This document shows, in pieces, positions 25,949 to 34,391 of a stretch of DNA of 36,404 nucleotides; the stretch's first letter is position 1, and each line of letters starts with the position of its first letter. The notes below the pieces were generated by a model, which saw only the letters and a list, made by a program, of their open reading frames with translations, was not told the DNA's origin and searched no databases. Source of the DNA: CAZAFN01 sp964484795 (GTDB taxonomy: Bacteria > Pseudomonadota > Alphaproteobacteria > Methylaequorales > Methylaequoraceae); the NCBI GenBank assembly GCA_964484795.1, contig CAZAFN010000015.1, forward strand, positions 1 through 36,404, in the 5' to 3' direction. The position numbers and the translations under genes were made by a program.

Positions 25949-26658
25949 GAAAATTAAAAATTAGTGTAAAAAATTTGTCAAAGGATTTTGAAAATAAAAA
26001 AGTATTAAAAAAATTAAATCTTAATGTTTTTGAATCAGAGTCACTTGCGATAATTGGAGAATCTGGATCTGGAAAATCTGTTTTAACCAGATGTATTATT
26101 GGTTTAACCAAATTCAATAAAGGTCAAATTCAATATGACAATATAAGTGATATTAAAAAATTAAATGAAAAAAACAAAACTAATTATATTTCAAAATTTG
26201 GTATCTTATTCCAGAATTCAGCATTACTTGATAGTTTGACAATCAAAGAAAATCTTAAAATTGCAAAGGATCTAATTGATTTTTCCGACATATTATATGA
26301 TGTTGCTCTCCCAGAATCTATCTTAGATTGCTATCCATCTGATTTATCAGTTGGTATGCAGAAAAGAGTAGGTATAGCAAGAGCCATTCTAAAAGAACCT
26401 GAAGTGCTAATTTTTGATGAACCAACAACAGGACTAGACCCTATCATTGCAAGACAAATTAACTTACTTATAAAAAAATTAGTAAAACGAAAAAAAATAA
26501 CTACCATTACTGTAACTCATGATATGGATAGTGTTTATGAATTTGCTGATTATGTTGCTTACATAGAAAATGGTAGAATTGCTTGGTACGGTAATGCCAA
26601 GGGCATAAAAAATAATAATAATAAATCATTAAAAAACTTTATAAAAGGAGTTTGTTGA
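25945..26658 (+). CDS. mlaF: MlaF-type ABC transporter ATP-binding protein
   Basis: ATPase partner of the preceding permease. The 237 residues show Walker A in IGESGSGKSVLTR, the Q loop in FGILFQNSALLD, Walker B in LIFDEPTTGLDP and the H loop in TVTHDMDS. Two points are unusual. The signature reads LSVGMQKR where LSGGM is normal in the family. The helical subdomain between ENLKIAK and YPSDL also seems about 15 residues shorter than usual. Both changes are tolerated in some ABC proteins, so the protein is probably active. The stop codon overlaps the probable TTG start of cvpA. Confidence 0.88.
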   Translation: MRKLKISVKNLSKDFENKKVLKKLNLNVFESESLAIIGESGSGKSVLTRCIIGLTKFNKGQIQYDNISDIKKLNEKNKTNYISKFGILFQNSALLDSLTIKENLKIAKDLIDFSDILYDVALPESILDCYPSDLSVGMQKRVGIARAILKEPEVLIFDEPTTGLDPIIARQINLLIKKLVKRKKITTITVTHDMDSVYEFADYVAYIENGRIAWYGNAKGIKNNNNKSLKNFIKGVC

Positions 26659-27320
26659 ATTGGGGATTTTTTTTGGAAACCTATCTAATATTTGACTTTT
26701 CCATTCTTATGGTAATTCTCATATCTGCAATTTTTGCGTTTATGAGAGGATTTTCTCAAGAAATTTTGTCGTTGTTCAGTTGGATTGTAGCCATTTCTGG
26801 TTCATATTTTTTTGCAAATAATTTTGTGAATCTCATAAATAAATTTACTGAAAATATTGTTTTTTCAAGGATCTTATCATATGTAATTGTTTTCTTGGTC
26901 TTGATTTTTTTTCTATCATTCTTAGCTAAAATTTTTTCAAATACTATAAAAAAAAGTTACGTTGGAATGTTAGATAGAACGCTTGGCTTTGTTTTTGGGA
27001 TAATAAGAGGCTACTTTATCGTTAGTCTTTGCTTTTATAGTTTTTACAAATTTTATGATGGGGAAAATGTCGACTGGATTGATAAATCAAAGTTTGATTC
27101 AATCATTAAAAAAACTAATTTTAAAATATTAAAAATAATAAATTTTGATGATCAATACTCAAACAAGCTTGGTAACGAGATTCAAAAAAAATCAGAAAAA
27201 CTATTTGAGAAAAGTATTGATTCACGGCTAAAATTAAAAAATAGTTTGGATAACAGAAATGAAGTTTATCCTGAAGGAGAGAGAAATATGATGCAACGAC
27301 TTATTGAAAATTCAGATTAG
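26655..27320 (+). CDS. cvpA: CvpA family membrane protein
   Basis: Inner-membrane protein of the colicin V production family, usually encoded directly before purF; it influences envelope homeostasis in other bacteria. Seen features are four hydrophobic helices (roughly residues 10-32, 35-55, 70-95 and 110-130), the family segment FAFMRGFSQEILSLFSWIV, and the MLDRTLGFVFGIIRGYFIV block. A polar C-terminal tail of about 90 residues follows. I choose TTG at 26655, 4 bases after the GGAG at 26647-26650 (221 residues); the adjacent TTG at 26652 is also possible. It overlaps the mlaF stop and abuts purF. Confidence 0.87.
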   Translation: MNWGFFLETYLIFDFSILMVILISAIFAFMRGFSQEILSLFSWIVAISGSYFFANNFVNLINKFTENIVFSRILSYVIVFLVLIFFLSFLAKIFSNTIKKSYVGMLDRTLGFVFGIIRGYFIVSLCFYSFYKFYDGENVDWIDKSKFDSIIKKTNFKILKIINFDDQYSNKLGNEIQKKSEKLFEKSIDSRLKLKNSLDNRNEVYPEGERNMMQRLIENSD

Positions 27321-28777
27321 TGAAATATTTTTTTTCAAAACACAAGCCTAAAGATGAATGCGGAGTTTTTGGCGTTTACAATCATCCAGAGGCATCTGAA
27401 CTTACTGTCCTGGGTCTTCATGCTTTACAACATAGAGGCCAAGATTCTGCAGGAATAGTTACAACAAACGGAAAAAAATTTTTTGCTCATAGAGGATTAG
27501 GTCATGTTTCAGAAGTTTTTGCAAATCTTGAAATTTTAAAAAAATTGCTAGGAAACGTTGCAATAGGACATAACAGATATGGTACAACTGGGGAATCCGC
27601 TTTAAAAAATGTTCAACCATTATTCTCTGAATTAAGTATTGGAGGCATTGCTATTGCTCATAATGGAAATCTAACAAACACAAACTATTTAAAAAATAAA
27701 CTAATTAATTCTGGTTCAATATTTCAGTCAACATCAGATACTGAAGTCATTCTTCATTTAATGTCTACTGCAAAAGGAAATTTAATTGATAGGCTAATCT
27801 ACGCTCTCCAATCAATTAGTGGTGCTTATTCTTTGTTACTTTTAACAAATGAATTCATTTTAGCAGCCAGAGATCCATTTGGAATAAGACCTTTGGTTAT
27901 TGGAAAACTTGGTGAATCATATATATTTAGTTCAGAAAGTTGTGGCTTAGATATAATAGGAGCTGAATTGATTAGAGATGTTGAACCCGGTGAGATTATT
28001 TTAATCAGAAACAATAAGCTTGAATCTATCAATCCCTTTAAAAGAACTGATCTTAGACCATGTCTATTCGAATATATTTATTTTTCAAGACCTGATAGTA
28101 TTTTACAAGGAAGAAATGTATACCAAGTTCGAAAAAAAATTGGACACGAATTAGCAAAAGAAAATTCATCTGATAGCAAATCTATTGATTTAGTGGTTGC
28201 AATCCCTGACTCTGGAAATGCTTCGGCTCTTGGGTATGCTGAAAGAATAAATAAACCTTTTGAATTTGGTATCATTAGAAATCATTATACTGGAAGGACA
28301 TTCATACAATCTTCAAATTCTATTAGGAATCTTTCAGTCAAATTAAAACATAATCCAAACTTACCTTCATTAAAGAATAAGAATATTGCTTTAATTGATG
28401 ATTCGATAGTTCGCGGAACAACTTCATTAAAGATTGTAGAAATGCTTAAAAATTGTGGTGTAAAAAAAATACATATGAGAATTGCAAGTCCACCTGTAAA
28501 ATATCCTTGCTTTTATGGAATTGACACTCCAACCAAAGATGAGCTTTTAGCTTCAAAATTTAGTATCAGTCAAATTAAAGATTTTATTGGAGTTGATAGC
28601 CTGAAGTTTGTTTCATTAGATGGAGTTTATCGCGCATTAGGCTTCAAAAAAGGCAGAGATAATAATAAACCTGCTTTTACCGATCATTATTTTAGTGGTG
28701 ACTATCCAATTAAATTGATTGATCAAGAAACTGGAGTTAAGGCTTCTCAGTTGTCCCTACTAATAGAAACTAAATAA
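27320..28777 (+). CDS. purF: Amidophosphoribosyltransferase
   Basis: First committed step of purine synthesis: PRPP plus glutamine to phosphoribosylamine. The 485 residues start with GTG that overlaps the cvpA stop. A short leader precedes the catalytic Cys14 (KDECGVFGVYN), exposed after leader removal. The glutaminase domain shows LHALQHRGQDSAG and GHNRYGTTGES; the phosphoribosyltransferase domain shows IALIDDSIVRGTTSLK. In the B. subtilis type four Cys bind a [4Fe-4S] cluster; the C-terminal pair is absent here (the segment reads FTDHYFSGDYP), so a cluster is unlikely. Third purine gene in the window, distant from purMN. Confidence 0.97.
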   Translation: MKYFFSKHKPKDECGVFGVYNHPEASELTVLGLHALQHRGQDSAGIVTTNGKKFFAHRGLGHVSEVFANLEILKKLLGNVAIGHNRYGTTGESALKNVQPLFSELSIGGIAIAHNGNLTNTNYLKNKLINSGSIFQSTSDTEVILHLMSTAKGNLIDRLIYALQSISGAYSLLLLTNEFILAARDPFGIRPLVIGKLGESYIFSSESCGLDIIGAELIRDVEPGEIILIRNNKLESINPFKRTDLRPCLFEYIYFSRPDSILQGRNVYQVRKKIGHELAKENSSDSKSIDLVVAIPDSGNASALGYAERINKPFEFGIIRNHYTGRTFIQSSNSIRNLSVKLKHNPNLPSLKNKNIALIDDSIVRGTTSLKIVEMLKNCGVKKIHMRIASPPVKYPCFYGIDTPTKDELLASKFSISQIKDFIGVDSLKFVSLDGVYRALGFKKGRDNNKPAFTDHYFSGDYPIKLIDQETGVKASQLSLLIETK

Positions 28778-28795
28778 TAATCAACTTTTCGTTCT

Positions 28796-29491
28796 ATGTT
28801 AGATTTAAAAAATAAAAAAGGCATCATATTTGGGTCAACTGGATTAATTGGATCAAGTCTTGCAATTGAGCTAACTAAATTGGGGACAAAATTAATCCTT
28901 CAAGGAAAATCAAAAAAAAAATTAATCGAAATTGACAACAAATTAAGAAAACTAAAAAAGAAACAAATTCTTTTGCAAATGGATTTGTGTGACTTAAGCT
29001 TTTACAAAAAATTATTAAAATTAGTTTCTTCCAGATTTGATTCACTTGATTTTCTAATCAATGTTGCAGGAAAGTTTAACAATCTAAGCCCTTTAACGCA
29101 TTTGTCTCACCTAGATTGGAATGAACTTATAGAAATAAACCTTAATTCTTATTGGAGGACTTTAAAAGAATTAGAACCATTACTTCAAAAGTCATCAAAA
29201 CCAAGAGTAATTTTTATAAGCAATAAAGATATTTCAACTGGGAAAGCATATCATAATATTTTTAGTGTCGCCAAAGCTGGCCTGCTAACTCTTGCTAAAG
29301 TATATTCAGATGAAAACAAGAGGTTAGGGATAGAAACTAAATTAATTGAATTGGATAAATTAAATTTTGGGATGACACAAAAACTGGCAAGCATCCATTC
29401 ACCAGTGAATGCTTCAACGGAAAAAATAACAAAAAAAATAATTCTTAAATGCTTCTCTGATAAGAAAAATAGTTTCAAAATTAAAATTTAA
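28796..29491 (+). CDS. Degenerate short-chain dehydrogenase/reductase (SDR)
   Basis: SDR-fold protein of the group that often follows purF in Alphaproteobacteria (YciK-like). The 231 residues keep the Rossmann start (GIIFGSTGLIGSSLA), the NVAG equivalent of NNAG at about residue 89, and a C-terminal region that is shorter than usual. The canonical Tyr of YxxxK is Phe156 (NIFSVAK, Lys160 kept), the catalytic Ser position is Asn143 (ISNKD), and the glycine motif is altered. By the established SDR mechanism it should not reduce carbonyls, so it may be a binding or regulatory protein, or use Tyr152. The stop overlaps that of fccB on the other strand in a TTAA. Confidence 0.85.
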   Translation: MLDLKNKKGIIFGSTGLIGSSLAIELTKLGTKLILQGKSKKKLIEIDNKLRKLKKKQILLQMDLCDLSFYKKLLKLVSSRFDSLDFLINVAGKFNNLSPLTHLSHLDWNELIEINLNSYWRTLKELEPLLQKSSKPRVIFISNKDISTGKAYHNIFSVAKAGLLTLAKVYSDENKRLGIETKLIELDKLNFGMTQKLASIHSPVNASTEKITKKIILKCFSDKKNSFKIKI

Positions 29492-30771
29492 CCATAAAGA
29501 TAATCAGTTATATTCTTATACCAACCTAATGCGTGGATTGATTCTTCATACCTTTCTTTCTTACTTGCATTTTCAGAACTTTGTGAAGTTCCAAGAGAAA
29601 CAATCCTATCCTTGTCACTATTTAATTTATACCAAGAAGTAATTGAAAATGCTCTATCTAAAGATGAAAAACTATAACAAGTATTAAGAAAAACTGGGTT
29701 GACATATTCTTGGTCAGAAATTTTATTTATTAAATTTAAAGCTAATATTTTTGCCTGACTATCAGCTGAAAAAGCTGATTTTGGCATAGCTCCAGCATTT
29801 ATTGAATCTCCTAAAACATAAATATCCTTGTGATCAATTAACTCAAAATCAATTGGACTAATTTGACACCAATCATTATTGGTAAGATTCGAGTTAACCA
29901 CAATATCAGCTGCTCTTTGTTCCGGAATAATATGAATAAAATCAGCTGAAAATTTGTTTCCATCTTCAGTGGAAACATATTTATTCTTTTGATCTAAATA
30001 TTTCACTTCACCCCCATTTTTTTTACTTATCCATTCAATCGACTGATCATAGATTTTTTCCCATTCTCTCAAAAAAATATCTTTCTTTGTAAAAGAGTTT
30101 TTAGAATCAAGTATTAAGATCTTAAAAGATTTTCCTCTTTTTTTTAAATAACTTGCAATCATTGAAGCTCTTTCGTAGGGAGCAGGAGGACATCTATATG
30201 GGTAGTCTGGAGCAGAAATCACTATTCTTGAATTATTTTCCAAATCATTAAGTCTGCCAATAAAATTTAACAAATTCTTATTACCATCCCAACAGTGAGG
30301 AATTTGTTTCAAATCGTCTTCTAAATGTCCTTCAATTTTATTCCACTTAAAGCCAATACCTGGGGATAAAATTAAAAAGTCAAAATACATAGATGAACCA
30401 TCAAAAAATTTTATTTCTTTCTTTGATGAATCCACGAAATTCACAGAACTATCAACAAATTTTACGTTCATTTTTTTTATATTATCTAACTCAAATATTA
30501 TATCTGTATATTTAATTGACCCACCAATAACATGGTTAGAAAAAGGACATGTTTGAATTTTCTTTTTTCTCTCTATTACAATTATGTCTAATTTTTCAGA
30601 AAGTTCTGACAAAATTCTTAAACAAGAAGTTCCTCCAAAACCTAATCCAATTATCACTACCCTAGGTTTATAATTTGCCTTTATTTTTTTTAAAGGAAAA
30701 AAATTATTGGCCAAAAGAAAAGCAAGGCTAAGACCAAAATTTTTAATCAACCTTCTCTTACTTCTTTTCAT
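29488..30771 (-). CDS. fccB: Flavocytochrome c sulfide dehydrogenase, flavoprotein subunit
   Basis: Periplasmic FAD enzyme that oxidises sulfide and passes electrons to its cytochrome partner. The 427 residues begin with a Tat-like signal (SKRRLIKNFG, then a hydrophobic stretch), consistent with export of a folded flavoprotein. The Rossmann motif is VVIIGLGFGGTSCL. Three diagnostic cysteines are present: C75 in TCPFSN (equivalent to the covalent FAD attachment Cys), and C194 in YRCPPAPYERAS with C365 in LNTCYS (redox disulfide that handles sulfide). The second FAD motif is YVLGDSINAGAMPKS. It overlaps the cytochrome gene by 14 bases. Substrate is inferred from these residues and the partner; SoxF-like use is possible. 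Confidence 0.9.
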   Translation of the reverse strand: MKRSKRRLIKNFGLSLAFLLANNFFPLKKIKANYKPRVVIIGLGFGGTSCLRILSELSEKLDIIVIERKKKIQTCPFSNHVIGGSIKYTDIIFELDNIKKMNVKFVDSSVNFVDSSKKEIKFFDGSSMYFDFLILSPGIGFKWNKIEGHLEDDLKQIPHCWDGNKNLLNFIGRLNDLENNSRIVISAPDYPYRCPPAPYERASMIASYLKKRGKSFKILILDSKNSFTKKDIFLREWEKIYDQSIEWISKKNGGEVKYLDQKNKYVSTEDGNKFSADFIHIIPEQRAADIVVNSNLTNNDWCQISPIDFELIDHKDIYVLGDSINAGAMPKSAFSADSQAKILALNLINKISDQEYVNPVFLNTCYSFSSLDRAFSITSWYKLNSDKDRIVSLGTSQSSENASKKERYEESIHALGWYKNITDYLYG

Positions 30772-31057
30772 ATTTCTTATAAATTAGATTTGCTATTGCC
30801 TGAATGTCATCAGAATTTAAGGGTTTAACAATTCGAATCATTACAGAATTTTCATTGCTTTGTCTGTATTTTTTCATCTTTAAAATAAAATCTTCTTTTT
30901 TTAATTTAACAATTGAGCTTATGTATTCATTTCCATTTAAATCATACCCGTGACAACCTTTACAATTTTCCACAATTGTTGTGATCTCAATTTCATTTGA
31001 ATGAATAATTTTTGAAAAAAAAATTAACAAAATTAATAAAATATTATTTTTTTTCAT
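30758..31057 (-). CDS. fccA: Monohaem cytochrome c subunit, probable sulfide dehydrogenase partner
   Basis: Small periplasmic electron carrier. The 99 residues have a Sec signal (ILLILLIFFSKIIHS, cleavage near residue 20), one haem-binding site CKGCH (Cys32, Cys35, His36) and a likely axial Met73 in NENSVMIRIV, followed by the C-terminal helix SDDIQAIANLIYKKY typical of class I cytochromes. Only one haem is present, unlike the dihaem subunit of Allochromatium. The gene overlaps the end of der by 14 bases and fccB by 14 bases, so all three are translationally coupled. Assignment as FccA rests on the partner gene. Confidence 0.83.
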   Translation of the reverse strand: MKKNNILLILLIFFSKIIHSNEIEITTIVENCKGCHGYDLNGNEYISSIVKLKKEDFILKMKKYRQSNENSVMIRIVKPLNSDDIQAIANLIYKKYEKK

Positions 31058-32366
31058 AAGGATTAGTAGTTTTTTTGTAAATCATCTTAATGGGCAATCC
31101 ATTCATTTTAAAACTTGTTTTTAGATTATTTACTAAATATCTCCTGTATGGCCTATTAATGCGATCAGGATAATTGGAAAATATATTGAATTTTGGAGGT
31201 CCAATATCAACTTGTGTTAGAAATTTTAATTTTACAGACTTCCCATTATGTAATGGTGGTGGGTTATTTCTCATAATATTTTCTAACCACAAATTCAACA
31301 AGCTAGTCTTTATTCTTTTTCTCCAAATTCCAAATTGAGATTTTATTCCATCTAACAAATCATTAAATCCTGATCCCTTTAAAGCAGAAACAAAAAAAAT
31401 AGGCATTCCTTTTATTTGCGGATTAAGTTCATATATTTTTCTTTGAATGGCTAACTTTGGAAAATCTTCAAAAGTGTCAATCTTGTTTATGACAACAACC
31501 ATACACCTGTTCTCATTGTAAACCAAATTAATAATCTTTGAGTGCAGTTTTTCAAAGTAATCATTTATGTCTAAAACTATCAAAACAAATTGGCATAAAC
31601 GAATCTTTTTTAGTGTCTGATCAATGGCCAGTTTATTAACTTTTTTATCTTTTTCGTATGATTTGATAAAACCAGCAGTATCAAAAACTTTAAAATTGCT
31701 CCTTTTGTAACTAATTTTTGTTTCCACAGAATCCCTCGTCAAAGAGGGTTTATTCCCTGTAATTGAAACTTTCCTACCTTTTAAGGTGTTTGTAATTGTA
31801 GACTTTCCAGAATTGGTCTTCCCTACAATTGCAATTGAAAATTCATCACCATTAACTTCAATATTATCATTTTTAGTAGGTAGAATCTCATAAATTTCAA
31901 ATTTTAACTCTTCGATTCCTTCATTATGAGCAGAAGAAACTTTAATTACCTTATCTAAACCCAGATTTTCTAATTCAGCAAATATATGTTCATTAATTTT
32001 TCCTTCACATTTATTAACAATTGGAAGAATTCTTTTATTTAACTTTCTGGTCGTTTTAATAATTTCATAATCATCAGTTGATAAAGATTCTTTGCCATCA
32101 AAGACCAGTAAGAGAATTTGACAATCTTTAGCAGATTCAACTGTATTTAAAAAAATTTCTTTTTCTAAATCATTTTTTGAAAAAGTTAGGCCAGCTGAAT
32201 CAATTAATTCAAATGATTTATCTAAAAAAAAAATCTCTTTTTTTTTTAAATCTATAGTAAGACCAGGAAAATCATTAACAATTGCAATGTTTTTCCCAAC
32301 AATCATATTGAATATTGAAGATTTTCCAACGTTAGGTTTACCCAGAATGATAACTTTTTCAGGCAT
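31044..32366 (-). CDS. der: Ribosome-assembly GTPase Der (EngA)
   Basis: Essential GTPase with two G domains in tandem that acts in 50S subunit maturation. The 440 residues show domain 1 (GKPNVGKSSIFN, then DFPGLTIDL, DSAGL and NKCEG) and domain 2 (GKTNSGKSTITN, then RDSVETKI, DTAGF and NKIDTF), then the C-terminal KH-like domain with PDRINRPYRRYLVNNLK. Domain 1 is divergent: DFPGLTIDL stands where the family has TPGVTRDR. The length is normal. It starts 1 base after bamB ends. fccA overlaps its 3' end. Confidence 0.95.
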   Translation of the reverse strand: MPEKVIILGKPNVGKSSIFNMIVGKNIAIVNDFPGLTIDLKKKEIFFLDKSFELIDSAGLTFSKNDLEKEIFLNTVESAKDCQILLLVFDGKESLSTDDYEIIKTTRKLNKRILPIVNKCEGKINEHIFAELENLGLDKVIKVSSAHNEGIEELKFEIYEILPTKNDNIEVNGDEFSIAIVGKTNSGKSTITNTLKGRKVSITGNKPSLTRDSVETKISYKRSNFKVFDTAGFIKSYEKDKKVNKLAIDQTLKKIRLCQFVLIVLDINDYFEKLHSKIINLVYNENRCMVVVINKIDTFEDFPKLAIQRKIYELNPQIKGMPIFFVSALKGSGFNDLLDGIKSQFGIWRKRIKTSLLNLWLENIMRNNPPPLHNGKSVKLKFLTQVDIGPPKFNIFSNYPDRINRPYRRYLVNNLKTSFKMNGLPIKMIYKKTTNPYEKK

Positions 32367-32367
32367 T

Positions 32368-33657
32368 TTACCCCAAAATAAATAATGATCCCTGTTTTGA
32401 AATTAGAAGCACCTTATTTTTGATTTGAATGGGGTTAATTATAAAGTTTTCATCAAATTTTATTTTACTCAAAATCTTTCCTGTGAATGGTGACAAAGAT
32501 AGAACCAACCCTTCTGAACTAACGACAATAATTTTATAAGAAGTTAAAATTGGTCCATACCAATTTATTTCCTTCCCTGCCTTACTCAATCTTAACTGAA
32601 CAGCCCACAAAAGTTTTCCTCTTTTTTTGTCCAAACACAATAATCTTCCAGTTGAATCAAGCACATAAATAGTTTCACCAGAAATTACAATTGGATTGAT
32701 TGATGAAAATTTTAAATTCCAAATTTTTTTTCCATCTTCTAGGTTATAAGCTATAAATTTATCTGAAAAAGTTGGCACATAGATTCTACCTCCTTCAGAT
32801 GTTAATGGAGCCTGAATATCATTCACTATATTTCTATTAAAAAAACTTCCGGTATTTACATTATCAAACCATACTAAAGAACCATCATTTTCATTTAAGG
32901 CAAATATTTCTCCAGATGAATAAGTCACCACAACAAGATTGTTTTCAATTATGGGCTTTGACCCCCCAATAATAGAAACCTCTTCTATATTGCCTATATG
33001 AGACCAAATTTTTTCGCCAAGATTTAGGCTCAGAGCAAAAATTTGATTATCATCTGAAACTGCAAAAATTTTATTCTTATATATTGTTGGAGGTCTTGAA
33101 AATTGAACTAAAAAATTTTTCACCCATTTTATATCACCATTATTTAAATCTATGGAATAAATATTTCCCAAAGCTGTTGTCACAATTAATTCATTGTCAG
33201 TTGCTGCAAGCCCTCCAATAAAAGATAACTTTTCCTTTTTTTCTTGCTTTAACTGAGTTCTCCAGTAGTTTTTTCCATTTTCTAGATTCTTAGAAAAAAC
33301 ATTAAAACTATCGTCAACATAAAAAATTGCATTATTCTTAATCACCGGTGAAACTATATGTTCTAAATTTTCAAAATTAATATTCCCTAGTTTAACTTTA
33401 GACAATAACTTCAGCGATGGGTTGCTAAGAAAATGAAATAAATGATTTCTAATGTTTTGATGTTGTTGTTCCCACGATTTAATTTCCATTGGATCAGAAA
33501 GAATAATCTTTTTATTTGCTTTAACAATTATTTCTTCCTCAATCTCAAAAACATTTTCCCTTTTTCCAGGTAAAATAGTATCTTCTTCTTCAAAAAATGA
33601 ACAAGAATTTATCGCAAAAAAGATAAAGAAAAAAATAAATTTTTTTAGATTAGTCAA
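32368..33657 (-). CDS. bamB: BamB-like outer-membrane assembly lipoprotein
   Basis: Beta-propeller lipoprotein of the BAM complex, which inserts outer-membrane proteins. The 429 residues begin with a lipoprotein signal: FFFIFFAINSC, with the lipidated Cys near residue 19. At least five PQQ-like blade repeats follow (NGDIKWVKNF, LGEKIWSHIG, DGSLVWFDNV, DGKKIWNLKF, RGKLLWAVQL). The start is TTG at 33657, 2 bases after the yfgM stop and preceded by AAGGA. Order yfgM-bamB-der is a conserved proteobacterial gene set. Confidence 0.9.
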   Translation of the reverse strand: MTNLKKFIFFFIFFAINSCSFFEEEDTILPGKRENVFEIEEEIIVKANKKIILSDPMEIKSWEQQHQNIRNHLFHFLSNPSLKLLSKVKLGNINFENLEHIVSPVIKNNAIFYVDDSFNVFSKNLENGKNYWRTQLKQEKKEKLSFIGGLAATDNELIVTTALGNIYSIDLNNGDIKWVKNFLVQFSRPPTIYKNKIFAVSDDNQIFALSLNLGEKIWSHIGNIEEVSIIGGSKPIIENNLVVVTYSSGEIFALNENDGSLVWFDNVNTGSFFNRNIVNDIQAPLTSEGGRIYVPTFSDKFIAYNLEDGKKIWNLKFSSINPIVISGETIYVLDSTGRLLCLDKKRGKLLWAVQLRLSKAGKEINWYGPILTSYKIIVVSSEGLVLSLSPFTGKILSKIKFDENFIINPIQIKNKVLLISKQGSLFILG

Positions 33658-33659
33658 AA

Positions 33660-34304
33660 TTATCTTTCCTTCAAAAAGTCAATCATATTTTTAGACCTGG
33701 ATGACAAGGAAGAAGGTTTGCTCTTCATATCTAGAATCTCTTGGAATATTTGAATTGCTAATTTGGTATCTTTTTTTCTTAAAAATATAAATGCCTTTAA
33801 TTCTAAAGCAGATGATTTCCAAATATTGCTAGCTTCAAGCGGCAAAATTTTTTCTAATAGCAAGTCTGGATCTTGAGTATCTAATGAATTCATAACGTAT
33901 AGAATTGTTGCTATATCTCTAAAGGATTGATCAAAAGCATTTTTTTCTAGATCAAGATAGATCTTCAATCCATCCTCTAGTTTTCCGAGTTCTATCAAAA
34001 GGGAAGCTTTTTTCATCTTTGCCATCGTTACATAACCATCGGATCCCTTATCAACAATTTTATCCAAAGCTATTAAGGCTGCATCTATATCATCTTCTTT
34101 GGCAAGTTCTACTGCAGCGGTAAAAGCATCACCAAGCTTTTGCTTTGATTTTTTGGAATAATTGTCCCAAATAACATAACTAGTAGTAAACAATATTATT
34201 CCAAGCGAAATACTTAAAATATAGGGCATAAACCTTTGCCATAATTTAATACTTCTTTCTTGTCTTAAATCCTCATCAACTTCTCTAATAAATTCATCAG
34301 TCAT
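33660..34304 (-). CDS. YfgM-like membrane-anchored TPR protein
   Basis: Inner-membrane ancillary protein with periplasmic tetratricopeptide-like helices; E. coli YfgM is associated with the SecYEG translocon and periplasmic chaperones. The 214 residues have a cytosolic N terminus (EFIREVDEDLRQE), one membrane helix (about residues 27-48, PYILSISLGIILFTTSYVIW) and helical repeats to the end (AAVELAKEDDIDAALIALDK and similar). Start at ATG 34304; it is first in the yfgM-bamB-der-fccA-fccB transcript. The upstream 87-base gap is shared with the divergent DUF2794 gene. Confidence 0.85.
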   Translation of the reverse strand: MTDEFIREVDEDLRQERSIKLWQRFMPYILSISLGIILFTTSYVIWDNYSKKSKQKLGDAFTAAVELAKEDDIDAALIALDKIVDKGSDGYVTMAKMKKASLLIELGKLEDGLKIYLDLEKNAFDQSFRDIATILYVMNSLDTQDPDLLLEKILPLEASNIWKSSALELKAFIFLRKKDTKLAIQIFQEILDMKSKPSSLSSRSKNMIDFLKER

Positions 34305-34365
34305 TTTTTTATTTTTTTTTTAGAAAATGTAAAATATCATATATTTAATGTATTTATATTCTATC

Positions 34366-34377
34366 AAATTTAAATTT
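34366..34377. other. Perfect 12-base AT palindrome between divergent genes
   Basis: AAATTTAAATTT lies in the gap between yfgM (-) and the DUF2794 gene (+). It could be an operator or simply reflect extreme AT content. The rest of the gap (34305-34391) shows no convincing promoter. Confidence 0.3.
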
Positions 34378-34391
34378 CAATTTTTATCTTC

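Noticed and set aside
34366..34377. Palindrome AAATTTAAATTT as a transcription-factor operator
   Set aside because: Pure A and T palindromes are expected by chance at this base composition; listed only as a sequence feature.
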